A DNA stretch of 64,000 nucleotides from Nannochloropsis oceanica (GCA_004519485.1 CP038133.1:1012830-1076829), one strand, 5' to 3'; shown: positions 34,921-45,849, counted from the stretch's first letter. Numbers and translations are program-made. Notes: generated by a model not told the origin, from the sequence alone.

Positions 34921-35085
34921 TTGGCCCAGCATCAACACAGCATCAACCCAGCACCAGCCCAGATCAACCCAGCACCAGTCCAGCATCAACCCAGCACCAG
35001 CCCAGCATCAACCCAGCACCAGCCCAGCATCAACCCAGCACCAACCCAGCATCAACCCAGCACCAGCTCAGCATCAACACTTAAG
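34921..35085. repeat. 22-bp minisatellite built of two 11-mers
   Basis: Alternating CAGCATCAACC and CAGCACCAGCC units, about seven 22-bp periods. Frames through it give SINPAPAQHQP-type peptides in all three phases and are rejected as genes. Confidence 0.9.
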
Positions 35086-35251
35086 GGGCTGATTTACAGG
35101 TAAATCGGCCAAACCCTACTTATAGGGTAAAGCACAGCTAATACATGAGACTCTCACGCATAATTCTGTTTAATATCCTAATCTTAAACTTGTATAGATA
35201 AATTCGTAGCCTGTGCACCAAATTTCCACTTCTAGGCACACAATTATTTGA

Positions 35252-35430
35252 CGGACTATACAGGAAGTGATGTAAGTTTTTTATTGTTTTTATTTTTGGG
35301 GGTTTTGATCACCACTTTGGGCTTTGCCATCGGCATGAGGACATCCACTTCTATCATATTTTGAGCCCCAGAATAAGCCCGCCACGGATGACGGGTAGAT
35401 GCCGGCATCGGGCCACTGACGGTTCCGCGG
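35252..35430 (+). mobile_element. Foldback element family A, left half
   Basis: Starts with the full terminus CGGACTATACAGGAAGTGAT and continues through the T-rich block, GACATCCACTTCTATCATAT and GATGACGGGTAGATGCCGGC. The right arm is absent. Confidence 0.75.
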
Positions 35431-35759
35431 AATAAAACGGCAAAATATACGTGTTCGAAAGAAAGAACAACAATCTTCCCTTTTCCCATATCAAGTTCCG
35501 CCCGCGATCCATTAGTCACCATGACGGATGTAGGCATCACTTTTCTTTCTCGATTAAGAGGGGAGGGAGGCGGTGATTAGATCTGCATACGCTACGTGTG
35601 TTTCTTTTGTTAGATTTTGCGTAAATCAGTCACCAAGAGATAGGCGGTCACGTTTCCTATTGGTCGCAATAACGGATGTAGACATCACTTTTATTTTTTA
35701 ATACATAGTCGCCATAACGGATGTAGGTATCACTTTTATTTATTATACATAGTCGCCAT

Positions 35760-35795
35760 AGTGTTTTTGTTTTTGTTTTTGTTTTTGTTTTTTAA
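35760..35795. repeat. (TTTTTG)n short repeat
   Basis: About five TTTTTG units in AT-rich DNA upstream of the next gene. Confidence 0.8.
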
Positions 35796-35940
35796 ATTCA
35801 AGACTTATTATACCAATCGAATTATCTTATGACGTAGAATAAGGATGTAAAATAGCAGGTATTGTTTCGTAATTAAATTATGTGATATAAAAGAAAATAA
35901 GCCTCCTATCCTATAGACTGGTCACACATCAATATTTTCT

Positions 35941-37242
35941 ATGAACGTACACAGAATGAGGTATATTATATGGATATCACTGCAATATAATCTCACGGGA
36001 GCTCGAACTCTTTTCCATTGCACACCATGCCATATAGGTACGATGACCGTTAAAAGGCGCTGCACTATAAATTTCAAAAACTACTGGACTATAGAATTTA
36101 CTGCAAACCTATTACTGGCATCTGGGATCTTCCTGCTTTTGTATTTTTCAGATTGGCATAAGTCGTACTCAACAACGAGAAGCAACAGAGGGAGTGGACA
36201 TAAAAAAATATTTTCCAGCTACTTTCCTTATCCTATTGAAACAATCGTCTCGGTAAAAGTACATAACGACAAGTATTCTGTAAGGGACTTTCTTTGGTCT
36301 TGGCTGGCATTCTGGCCCCCCATATATGGACAAATCACATTCATAGTGAACTCTCAGAAGGCTGTATCGAATATAGATTCTTGTCTTGAAGGAGCACGGG
36401 TGAAACCCTTCATAAAATATTTGAATGACAGTGGATCTGCGGAACCAAAAACTTATTATAAGTTCATATCTGACTTATACACGAATGCTACTGTAATCGC
36501 ATTTTTTGATGATGATGCTTGTCTACGGGACCACGTGATCCCACTTGATCTATTTACTCCCGACAAGAAGATAATTGCTCGTGGTGTGTCTTGGGGAGCC
36601 GTTAATGACGAGTGGCTTGACTCATACGGTGCTCACAGCGCACTTTTCAACATCTCTAGCACGGATAATTACATGATCAATTTTCCAATCCTTGTCTGGC
36701 GAGATATGCTCTCTGACTTTCGAACCCATGTGAACCAATACGTACATGGCGTTAGCGATAATTCCATTGCATTGTTCCAGGACGCAATGAACAGCATCAT
36801 ATTACAGGATAATCATCGAACGTTCAAAGGTGTTGTATGTGAATTCTGCTTATTACTAAATTTTGCGCATGACAATCCGAAATGGAAGTCAAGATACCAG
36901 TTTGATGTATGGCCAACAAAACATCCTTTGTATTCGGCATCACAACACCACTTCAAAACATGCAGGAAACCTGAAGCTCTATGGGAGAGAGACAATGATA
37001 AATTTCTTCCAAATTTGGTGACAAGTGCAATCTTCCCATTTAGTTTTCATCCAGCATATGAGAAATTGGCCGATAGATATTATAATCATGCGTCTTTGCG
37101 CATCATACACGACATGATTTACGATCGTTCCCAAAAGCTACAACAATTTGCTAGTAACCATCCAATGTCAGACTTGTCGTGGTATACGAGGTGGAACGAT
37201 GATATTGCGGCAGTCTGGTATCGATGCTTACGCTCGGGTTAG
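35941..37242 (+). CDS. Type II membrane protein, putative glycosyltransferase with DDD motif
   Basis: Intronless, 433 aa, or about 399 aa from the second Met at 36,043, which I prefer because it sits close to the membrane segment (ANLLLASGIFLLLYF). After the anchor comes a GT-A-like fold: PIETIVSVKVHNDKYSVRDF, FIVNSQ, then VIAFFDDDACLRDHVIP (residues about 183-199 of the long form), where DDD would be the metal-binding DxD. Downstream there are SWGAVNDEW and many aromatic residues. Several NxS/T sites occur. I cannot assign a CAZy family. Its position next to a telomere and its size resemble the other transferase genes here. Confidence 0.6.
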   Translation: MNVHRMRYIIWISLQYNLTGARTLFHCTPCHIGTMTVKRRCTINFKNYWTIEFTANLLLASGIFLLLYFSDWHKSYSTTRSNRGSGHKKIFSSYFPYPIETIVSVKVHNDKYSVRDFLWSWLAFWPPIYGQITFIVNSQKAVSNIDSCLEGARVKPFIKYLNDSGSAEPKTYYKFISDLYTNATVIAFFDDDACLRDHVIPLDLFTPDKKIIARGVSWGAVNDEWLDSYGAHSALFNISSTDNYMINFPILVWRDMLSDFRTHVNQYVHGVSDNSIALFQDAMNSIILQDNHRTFKGVVCEFCLLLNFAHDNPKWKSRYQFDVWPTKHPLYSASQHHFKTCRKPEALWERDNDKFLPNLVTSAIFPFSFHPAYEKLADRYYNHASLRIIHDMIYDRSQKLQQFASNHPMSDLSWYTRWNDDIAAVWYRCLRSG

Positions 37243-38126
37243 CTATATGAATTTCATTTCCAGTCACTGAGTTATGTGTGGTGTACGCCTATGCCATTTT
37301 ACGACTTATTTTCAAGTTTTAGCAACCAAGGGCGCTTTAATCAAAGAAACAATGAGTTATCCCTTGTAGCCGCTCCCCAGTCACACTCTCCAACTTTAAA
37401 GTTATATTCCGAGGATATGTGTCATAAAGCATATTCATAGAATGTCCAAAAAGATGACATCTCTACCATCAAATCGTCAAATCCTTACGAATATTCCTTG
37501 TTTGTGTCATTTGGCAAGATCCCACTCGATCAAATTTATTCCCCGACAAGGCATTGCATCGCCCCTCAAGGCCCGGCTCTCCGTCCCCGCCGACTTCCGA
37601 GCGCTGTAAATCAGCCCCCAGAAGCCGGATTATACCACGCATTGAGCCTCATCAAAAACGCCTAGACCTTAACTCTCGTGACTCCATTGAATTCTCCAGG
37701 ACAGTTTAGAGTTGTTTGGCTTCAAGTTTCCTGATCGACAGTCATACATCCGATCCTCCTAGCCCCAAGACAAAATTTGAATAAGGCCCGTAATTGCAGA
37801 GTTAAACAATCTCTGAGGGAGCTCCATGAAGGGATGTTTGATAGTCTTACTATCAGGATGCAATAACTTTCATGAGTCCGCTGTATCCACAGACGGATCG
37901 CCTGCAAATTGAAGTGGACACCTGAAAAGTTTGCATCCGTCCCGACAATACTGGACATTCAGATGCGCCCACTGAGATGAGGGTTCTGTGATGCTTAAGG
38001 TCATCGGTGTCAGAGCTTCAAAGGAATCGGTCTTCATATCACCTTTAAGCATGCCTAAAATCGCCATCTTCATATCACCTTTAAGCATGCCTAAAATCGC
38101 CAGATACCGCTCGCGCAACCTCTCTG
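37243..38126. other. Telomere-proximal spacer
   Basis: No gene supported. A 35-nt direct duplication (CATATCACCTTTAAGCATGC and following) lies at about 38,032-38,102, immediately before the telomere array. Confidence 0.5.
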
Positions 38127-38511
38127 TTAGGATTAGGGTTAGGGTTAGGGTTAGGGTTAGGGTTAGGGTTAGGGTTAGGGTTAGGGTTAGGGTTAGGGTT
38201 AGGGTTAGGGTTAGGGTTAGGGTTAGGGTTAGGGTTAGGGTTAGGGTTAGGGTTAGGGTTAGGGTTAGGGTTAGGGTTAGGGTTAGGGTTAGGGTTAGGG
38301 TTAGGGTTAGGGTTAGGGTTAGGGTTAGGGTTAGGGTTAGGGTTAGGGTTAGGGTTAGGGTTAGGGTTAGGGTTAGGGTTAGGGTTAGGTTAGGGTTAGG
38401 GTTAGGGTTAGGGTTAGGGTTAGGGTTAGGGTTAGGGTTAGGGTTAGGTTAGGGTTAGGGTTAGGGTTAGGGTTAGGGTTAGGGTTAGGGTTAGGGTTAG
38501 GGTTAGGGTTA
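38127..38511 (+). repeat. Telomere array (TTAGGG)n, right chromosome end polarity
   Basis: About 64 units with a degenerate first unit and two TTAGG variants (about 38,387 and 38,447). The G-rich strand runs 5'->3' toward the N-gap, as at a genuine 3' chromosome end. Confidence 0.97.
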
Positions 38512-38611
38512 NNNNNNNNNNNNNNNNNNNNNNNNNNNNNNNNNNNNNNNNNNNNNNNNNNNNNNNNNNNNNNNNNNNNNNNNNNNNNNNNNNNNNNNNN
38601 NNNNNNNNNNN
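38512..38611. other. 100-N assembly gap between opposed telomeres
   Basis: Exactly 100 N, the usual placeholder for a gap of unknown size. It is flanked by TTAGGG on the left and CCCTAA on the right, so it probably joins two chromosome ends. Confidence 0.97.
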
Positions 38612-38869
38612 CCTAACCCTAACCCTAACCCTAACCCTAACCCTAACCCTAACCCTAACCCTAACCCTAACCCTAACCCTAACCCTAACCCTAACCCTAA
38701 CCCTAACCCTAACCCTAACCCTAACCCTAACCCTAACCCTAACCCTAACCCTAACCCTAACCCTAACCCTAACCCTAACCCTAACCCTAACCCTAACCCT
38801 AACCCTAACCCTAACCCTAACCCTAACCCTAACCCTAACCCTAACCCTAACCCTAACCCTAACCCTAAC
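38612..38869 (-). repeat. Telomere array (CCCTAA)n, left chromosome end polarity
   Basis: About 43 near-perfect CCCTAA units. This is the expected form at the 5' start of a chromosome. Confidence 0.97.
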
Positions 38870-38879
38870 AAGAAGAGGA

Positions 38880-39245
38880 GGGCAGGGTTGATTGGCGGCG
38901 ACGCATCACAGACGTGGACTTGCGTGCCTCGGAAGCGCGGGAGCCGAGAATTGAAAACGTGTGGAAGGAAGTGATAACGGGGAATAGGGGCCCGGGTGGG
39001 GCAGTGGATGAGAGCGACAAGACGAAGGTATTGTAGCTGGAGAAGCGTCAGAGAACCATTGCGGACCTCATATAGAAGCTGCAGGAGGAGACTGGCAGTT
39101 ATACGCGGCATTGGCACGTGTATCGAGAGCAGGACACTGGCCCCATGATCTCGTACGCATGGGCCAGGGCGAAATTGGATGAGTATTTTGATTGGTGCGA
39201 GGGGAAGGGCAACAAAGTGGACATTGCGAAAAATTGCAGTGGACC
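38880..39245 (+). pseudogene. Broken coding remnant next to the telomere
   Basis: One frame looks coding in pieces (DVDLRASEAREPRIENVWKE; ISYAWARAKLDEYFDWCEGK) but is interrupted. Family unknown. It ends where the 239-bp satellite begins. Confidence 0.35.
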
Positions 39246-39249
39246 ACAA

Positions 39250-39850
39250 GCCTTGACCTTGGGAACCAAAAGCCATAGCCTTAGGAACCAAGTGCCTTAG
39301 CCTTGGGAACCAAACTTCCTAGCACCCATATTTCACTCCTGAATCATCACAATGAAGAACATTGAAGGGCATATCTCACTCCTGGACATCACCATACAGT
39401 CCTTTTAGATCTTTAGACAAAGACCTAAGCCTTGGGAACCAAAAGCCTTGGCCATGGGAACCAAAAGCCTTAGCCTTGGGAACCAAAAGCCTTGACCTTG
39501 GGAACCAAAAGCCATAGCCTTAGGAACCAAGTGCCTAAGCCTTGGGAACCAAACTTCCTAGCACCCATATTTCACTCCTGAATCATCACAATGAAGAACA
39601 TTGAAGGGCATATCTCACTCCTGGACATCACCATACAGCCCTTTTAGATCTTTAGACAAAGACCTAAGCCTTGGGAACCAAAACCCTTGGCCATGGGAAC
39701 CAAAAGCCTTAACCTTGGGAACCAAAAGCCTTGACCTTGGGAACCAAAAGCCATAGCCTTAGGAACCAAGTGCCTAAGCCTTGGGAACCAAAAGCCTTGG
39801 CCATGGGAACCAAAAGCCTTAGCCTTGGGAACCACAAGCCTTGTTTTTCC
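39250..39850. repeat. 239-bp subtelomeric satellite with CCTTGGGAACCAAAAG subunits
   Basis: Copies start at 39,251, 39,490 and 39,729 (period 239). Each holds several CCTTGGGAACCAAA(A)G subunits and a unique middle (CACTCCTGAATCATCACAAT and following). The third copy is partial. Confidence 0.9.
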
Positions 39851-40315
39851 CGCTGATTTTTGTCCTGAGTGGAGTGATGAGCAATGATCGTCATGGGCGC
39901 ACTTCGACCGCGCTCGGTCAGGCCTGGCCAGCGGGAGAAACCGTCCCTCAAGAAGTGCGCGAGCGCATTGAGCGCCCCCCCAAGGATGCGCCTTAATATA
40001 TACAACATAGGGTGGTGAAAATGAGGAAATACAATACAGGGCTTGATAGTGAGCATCAAATAGCTTATTTTCATTTGAGGTCATTTTCTTCCTCTGATTT
40101 GGATGAGAAAAGCTCAGCGCCCCTCGCAGCGCCCCGGGGGCATATCTCACTCCTAAGCGCCCCCTCCAAAGGGATTTATTTTCCATTAAATAGGCCTGAC
40201 ACTACCTATAGTTCCACTAACACTACTTTCAGGAAATGTTCGATTCTGGGCTCTTCCTTAATTTTTGAGCTAATTTCTTGGGACACTCCTGACAGATATC
40301 AAAGAGATACTCTTA

Positions 40316-41593
40316 TCAAATTTTGAATTGGACGTCGCAAAGACTATTTAAAAATATTCTCGCCAATTCACCGTATACCCACGGGGGAAAGTGAACGTGG
40401 TCTTCGGATAGATCGAAAACAGGCTCCGAAATTCGAAATGCATCTATTATATGGACATCGGAAGCCAGAAGTGTCGATAGCGCCATATCTCTAAACATTT
40501 GATACCTAAAATTATTTCGCGCGATCGCCAACTTTTGGGGGACAGTCTTGAATGGATTAACTGCGTTGGAGACTCGAAACTGGACCCTCGTTTGATTAAG
40601 TTTGAGGCGCTGTGCCCGATCGCTTAATGCATGCAAGCTTACCTCTAAATAGCTTGAACCTTTAAGATACTCACTGTGTAGACCACAAGATACACTGATG
40701 AATTGTCCGGAGCGATCATGTCCTAAGGAGTCAAAGAATGCGGTGAAATTACATCCGCAGTCCCATTGGCAGGTGTTGACAAAGTGTATATTGCCACATT
40801 GCGATGTCATCGTCGTTTTTTCCAAAATTGGGGTCGTGCTGAAAATTGCGGAACATATGTGGTCGAACAATCGTCGGCTCTCAGAGGTCCCGACAATCCA
40901 TATGTTTTTGAATTGAGCAGCGTGGTAGCAAGACAGATTAAAGTCCCTGGAGAGTCCACGAACGATATGTTTTTCCCACATAATTGAATCACCACGCTGC
41001 ATGCCATTCATGCCATCCTTAGCCATACTTGCAGCGATTTGTATCTGATCAATAACAGACGCGTTGATCGCCACAATTGTGGGGTGATACAGAATGGTGT
41101 CATTCTTTACCCATTCCACCTCTTGCAAGAGCTCGTCGGGTAGCACGTTAGAGTAGAGCGTGAGCAACGCCTGGGTGATCTTCTCCATCGGTACCCGCCA
41201 ATTAATTTTGTTGGGCTTGACAATCTCTGCTGCCTGTCGATGACCGCTCTCAACATTAATCAAAATCACGCTTGCGATGAACCCTTGACAATTTCCACTA
41301 TGTTCAAGGAAACCTGATAATGGTCCAGTCTGTATGAGCGTCAAATTGCACGGTAGGTGTGAAATTGTTGGCCATAATTGAATGTATGCAGGTTCGAGTA
41401 CTCCGGGGGAAATTAAAGCTGATCCCAGCTGTTCGAAGGCACGATAATCAGAATGTGTGATGGATATGGAACCTTCCATCCAGACCGTCATGAAATACAT
41501 TCCGATGCATGCAAGGACCAGATGACGAAGGATATATCGACTAGAAAGAAATTCACAAAATTTCTTGACTTCGACGGGGATATGAGATATCAT
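40316..41593 (-). CDS. Type II membrane SGNH/PC-esterase-like protein
   Basis: Intronless, 425 aa, with a membrane anchor at residues about 22-40 (LRHLVLACIGMYFMTVW). The lumenal domain has a nucleophile-elbow candidate, IWIVGTSESRRLFDH (Ser about residue 237), in the place of the GDS motif of plant TBL/CASD1-type acyltransferases and esterases. The C-terminus has SEDHVHFPPWVYGEL (about residue 400), matching the DxxH catalytic dyad followed by an aromatic stretch. In known families this fold adds or removes O-acetyl groups on polysaccharides or sialic acids. Cys-rich segments (CQWDCGC) and N-glycosylation sites fit a Golgi-lumen protein. Function is inferred from two short motifs only. Confidence 0.55.
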   Translation of the reverse strand: MISHIPVEVKKFCEFLSSRYILRHLVLACIGMYFMTVWMEGSISITHSDYRAFEQLGSALISPGVLEPAYIQLWPTISHLPCNLTLIQTGPLSGFLEHSGNCQGFIASVILINVESGHRQAAEIVKPNKINWRVPMEKITQALLTLYSNVLPDELLQEVEWVKNDTILYHPTIVAINASVIDQIQIAASMAKDGMNGMQRGDSIMWEKHIVRGLSRDFNLSCYHAAQFKNIWIVGTSESRRLFDHICSAIFSTTPILEKTTMTSQCGNIHFVNTCQWDCGCNFTAFFDSLGHDRSGQFISVSCGLHSEYLKGSSYLEVSLHALSDRAQRLKLNQTRVQFRVSNAVNPFKTVPQKLAIARNNFRYQMFRDMALSTLLASDVHIIDAFRISEPVFDLSEDHVHFPPWVYGELARIFLNSLCDVQFKI

Positions 41594-41704
41594 GGAAATA
41601 TTATCAAACCAATTTGAAGAATAGTGGTTTCAGCAAAATTGTCTGTAGGGGGGATGGTAGATCAATGATTAGGCAGAGGAGGGCTGGTGGCTAATGTGGT
41701 AAAT

Positions 41705-42111
41705 CTATATGTAGGAGGGGTGGAACTTGGACCAAGTTCCTCCATTCCTATCCTTCCACAACGCAACAAAGTCAACCAAATAGCCAAAGTTACTTCGAAG
41801 GAAAGCAATGTTTTATTCTTTCTACGGTATTTATGCCTTTTTTTTTTGGGATCATCTTTGGTCGCTTGATCGCCCAAAAAAAGAAAAGAAAGAAAACGTC
41901 GGGGTCGGAGAAAGTCAGGACAAAAGAGAAGAGGTCGGATGAAGCGGGGGGGAAATAAAAGATGACCTCGAATAAGGATGTATGAATACCGTAGAAAGAA
42001 GAAAACATTGTGTTCCTTGAAAGTAGATTTGGCTATTTGGTTGACTTTGTTGCGTTGTGGAAGGATCGGAACGGAGGAACTTGGTCCAAGTTCCACCCGT
42101 CCTACATATAG
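41705..42111. mobile_element. Foldback element family B, complete copy
   Basis: 407 bp with long inverted arms. The left end CTATATGTAGGAGGGGTGG is mirrored by CCCGTCCTACATATAG at the right. Inner arm sequence (AACTTGGTCCAAGTTCC, ACTTTGTTGCGTTGTGGAAG) is also inverted. No coding capacity, so a non-autonomous MITE-like element. Confidence 0.8.
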
Positions 42112-42467
42112 GGGTTTTAATCACCATTACGAGCCTTGCCACCGGCATAAAGACATCTACCTCTATCATATTTTGAGCACCAAAATAAGCCCGCCCCGCA
42201 TGACGGGGAAGCTGCTGGCATCAGTCCCACTCGTTGGCGCGGGATGACCGGCAGCCAAAGGAGCGGCTTGTTTAGAGCGGGATGGCGTCATCGTCCCGCG
42301 CCAACGAGTGGGACTGGTGCCGGCAGCTTCCCCGTCATGCGGGGCGGGCTTATATTTGGTGCTCAAAATATGATAGAAGGAGATGTCACTATGCCTGTGA
42401 CAAGGCTTGTATTGGTGATTAAAAAGTAAAAAGAGCAAAAAACTAACACAACTTTCTGTATAGTCCG
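42112..42467 (-). mobile_element. Foldback element family A, copy lacking one terminus
   Basis: Contains both inverted arms and the central loop in the opposite orientation to the 48,873 copy. It ends with TTTCTGTATAGTCCG. The other terminus (about 70 nt) is missing where it abuts the family B copy, so the two elements were joined by a rearrangement or nested insertion. Confidence 0.8.
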
Positions 42468-42674
42468 TGGGTCGGAGAAACAGGAGAAACCAGAAGGTCG
42501 GATGAGGCCAGGAAGACACCAAAGATGATCTCAAAGAACGAGGCATAAATACCGTAGAAAGAAGAAAACATTGCTTTCCTTCGAAGGAGCTTTGGCTATT
42601 TGGTTGACTTTGTGGCGTTGTGGAAGGATCGGAACGGAGGAACTTGGTCCAAGTTCCACGCCTCCTACATATAG
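42468..42674. mobile_element. Foldback element family B, right half
   Basis: Starts inside family B sequence (GGGTCGGAGAAA) and ends with the terminus CCTCCTACATATAG. The left half is missing beside the family A copy. Confidence 0.75.
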
Positions 42675-42830
42675 AAAAATGTTTAGGAGCAGTCTCGGCC
42701 AGCATTTAAATTCCTCTCTTATAATTTGATTGCAAAGGTAGAGTGCTCCGCGGTGATGTTCACGATGATGCTAGAATCGTCGTTATCCTGATAAATCAGC
42801 CAAACCTAACCTTACCTGTAGTGATTCTAT

Positions 42831-44191
42831 TTACACTTTAAGATGTTTCGATGACGACTTGCTGTACATAATTTTATATGCCCAGATCGTGTCGATGAGA
42901 TTTTGTGGTAACGGATTTGCACCACGGTTGCAAAAGGTATTATACTGAGTTAGTGAAGAGTAATACTCGAGTGGGTCTGAGAGTGTACAGTTCAAGATGG
43001 TCTGATCCCTTCCCATCAGCATTTCTTCGATTCCATCTCCGTTGACATAAAATATCTTAGGTGTTGCATAGGGCTGCCACAGCCACTGGGCAAAGACGTA
43101 GTGAGATGTACACGTCACGGTAACTTCATCATTTCTGTTTGGAGTTCCCACTTCTGAAGGTATTAAAGGATTCAGAGAAACATTGACGCCTGCAAATACG
43201 AGAGCCTGCCAGTATAATTCTTTGTCTCCATATATATACTTGGTAGTGCTGTTAAATAGGTCTGGTGCCAAAATCTTCTCCAGTACCAACATTGCATCTC
43301 TGTTCAATGTCTTGTTGAATAAGACAACGGCACTTTCTCCATAATCGTAGCTCCACCTCGTCATAGGAGGCAACTTCTCTAAAAAGGGTGTTTGATTTCT
43401 AGGCGAATTGAAATGCCTCGAAATATTGCGTAGTTGTTGTCGGTAACTCCTCATATATTTAGCCGGTCGCTGGGTCCGACGATCTGCAAATAAGTATGCA
43501 CCTTGTTTTGAATAATCAGGGGTGTTCATGAGCACAAAGGGGTTGTCCGTGATTATGACATCTAGATCCAACATCAAAACATTCTCGAATGGTGCGGCTA
43601 GTAGCGCTGCTGGTTTACAAAAAAAGCCTTGAAAGTTTTGTAATGGTGCAGTCCCGAATTCAGATGCGTACGTCCCCTGGTACCAAGTTTCCAAGCTCTG
43701 TATCTGCACCCCGGGAATGGTTTTCAATTGTTTCCGCCATAGTTTGGCACCAATCGTTTCTCGAAGCTCATCTGCATGGTATATAATGAAGGACTCGTTC
43801 ACCATACCATATAGGGTACGCAGCGTTGATATCTCCGGTTGGAAGAAAGGGATAGATTATGAGCTCGCAAGAAAGGGCAAGTGAAGAAGCACAGATTTTT
43901 CCTCACCTGTATCCATGCAAGGCGAAGCGATTTGGCATCGTACGCACACAGAACGACCCCTCGATTGGCTTTATCCTTGACTTCGGCCGCCATGATGACA
44001 GGTCTTGCAGAAGGAGACGTGACAGTCAGGGTATTCATGAACAACTTCAATCCGACAGTGAACCAACAACACCCAACGATCACTCCTGCCATATGATAGG
44101 CGCGCCGGGGTATTGTATGCACTTTCATGAAATATGTGTCCTGGTATGTACAGTGGTGAGCAGCACGTGTATGGTTATCGTGAAAACCCAA
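42831..44191 (-). CDS. GT71/Mnn1-like glycosyltransferase
   Basis: Two exons: 44191-43907 and 43832-42831; the intron starts GTGAGG and ends CGGAG. About 428 aa, or about 407 aa from a second Met at 44,128 that sits nearer the membrane anchor (GVIVGCCWFTVGLKLFM). The junction restores a typical Mnn1 entry, SLRLAWIQ-ISTLRTLYGMV. The core has FCKPAALLAAPFENVLMLDL with DLD as the DxD motif, then VIITDNPFVLM. GESAVVLFNK and IYGDKELYWQAL further match alpha-1,3-mannosyltransferases of the MNN1 family. The likely site is the Golgi and the likely role is mannosylation of glycoproteins or wall glycans; specificity is inferred. Confidence 0.8.
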
Positions 44192-44329
44192 GAAGAAGGA
44201 TATGGACAGTAAAAGCAGGCAATTGTCGTGGTATAGTATTCATTTTGGGAATTTTTATCACAGAAAGCGATAATATAAAATGTAATAAGTGTATGAACGA
44301 TGGCAAAGGGGTTCAAGCTTATCTATAGT

Positions 44330-45845
44330 ATTAATAGATTTTTGTCCGGCTACTGTATGTCATCCTTTGTGATCTTATCACTAAGATGACTTTCGTAGTC
44401 GTGCATGGTTCCCACCGAGGACGACTATGGCGACTAGTTGTCGTGCGTGATTCCCATTGAGTACGATTACAATGACATTTTGTCGCGCATAATGGAAGGA
44501 CAAGATGACCAACGATTTACCTATCTATATAATACCGGTAGTCTTCCGACGTGTGGGGATACCAGACTTACTATACTTTGGGTTTTTTTTAAAAAAAAAA
44601 CCGTTTATGGCAAAGCGACTGGACTTCTGTCTGGGCGATAGCGAAGTCAAACCCACAAGGAAATAAGGAGATTGTTAAAGTTTAATTTCACACAGGAGTT
44701 CACGAACGAGACACCAGCAAAAAACAATAAAATTTCTTTTCAAGTCACATCTCTATCCCTTCCTCCTTTTTTCTTTCCTCCTTGTTCTTCCTTCCCTTTT
44801 TCAATCCGCCACCTATGCTTAATCATTCATCGCCATCATCATTATCATCATGATCGTCGTCAATCTCATCGTCATTAGCAACATCGTAAGCTCCATACCT
44901 CGTTATTTCCATCGCCTATTAATCGTTCTCTTCTGCTTCGGCGTCGTCCTCCTTCTCCCCCTCCTTCGCCACCGACCCTCTAACCCTCATCCAAATGAAA
45001 GATCTTTTAAAATTCCTCCTTGTTATGTGTTCGTTATGACATGGCCTCTTTCGCCTCCGTAGCAGTCAGCCCCATGAAGTCAGAGAGGGGCGTCTTTGTG
45101 TAGTCTTGGGAGGTCCTCTGTGGCGGTCGGCTGGATGCCGAAAAGTCCTCTTCCTCTAACTCCTCACCTTCATCCCCCCCACCCCTCTGTTGAAATGAAA
45201 CCCCTCTAACATAACAATGATTGCATTTTTCTTATCTTCAACTGGCGTAGCGTGCTCTTTGGTGTCCGCCATCTTATTCACTCACTTCATTGTCAGTAGG
45301 CCAGGGTCATCAAAGAGATAGGAGGGGTTTTCACAGTCTCCAGTGTAATGGTACATGTCCTTCACAAAATGCTTAATCATATCCTCGCGCAGAGGCCTCC
45401 TGCTCTTTGTTCCGTCCTCTGTCCAAGCAGCTCCACAGCCGTGTGACCGCGGGGCAGCACAGGCCCCGCTTCTGCTTCCTCCATGTCCCCTATCTCATTC
45501 TTCCTCTTATGACGGCGGGGTCAATCACACTAAGAGAATCACAGCCTTTGTTTTTTGTGGCGTGTAATCGTAGTTAGACAAAAAATATGAATAATTGCGA
45601 AGGATCTGAGTTGTTGTCGATTGCGGAATACTGAATAGTCGTCCCTTGATGATTGCTGCACGACTGCGACGACTTATCGTCGTTGCTTGCTAAAGATCAT
45701 GTGTGGTGTGGGAGAATCGACGAGCATTTACCACACTCCGCTTTTGGCTGTTAGCTAGCCTTATAATCATCTTCTCCTTCATTTTCTTCCAACTTCAAGT
45801 CAATTGTCCCTCTTGGAGATCATGCACAACCGCAACTCATAGGGG
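44330..45845. other. Unannotated subtelomeric spacer
   Basis: No supportable gene. Repeated CGACTA/GTCGT-containing motifs near 44,395-44,490 and 45,570-45,690 hint at decayed dispersed repeats. Confidence 0.4.
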
Positions 45846-45849
45846 AAGT

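Noticed and set aside
34896-35103. Three overlapping 60-aa frames and a CRISPR-like look of regular repeats
   Set aside because: It is a contiguous 11/22-bp minisatellite without unique spacers, in a eukaryotic subtelomere.
38127-38869. True ancestral chromosome fusion as the explanation of the opposed telomeres
   Set aside because: A 100-N placeholder and near-perfect terminal arrays on both sides fit an assembly join better; kept only as the alternative.
37988-39291. Long frames translating telomere repeats (RVRVRV and GLGLGL peptides), one crossing the N-gap
   Set aside because: They only translate TTAGGG/CCCTAA arrays and unknown bases.
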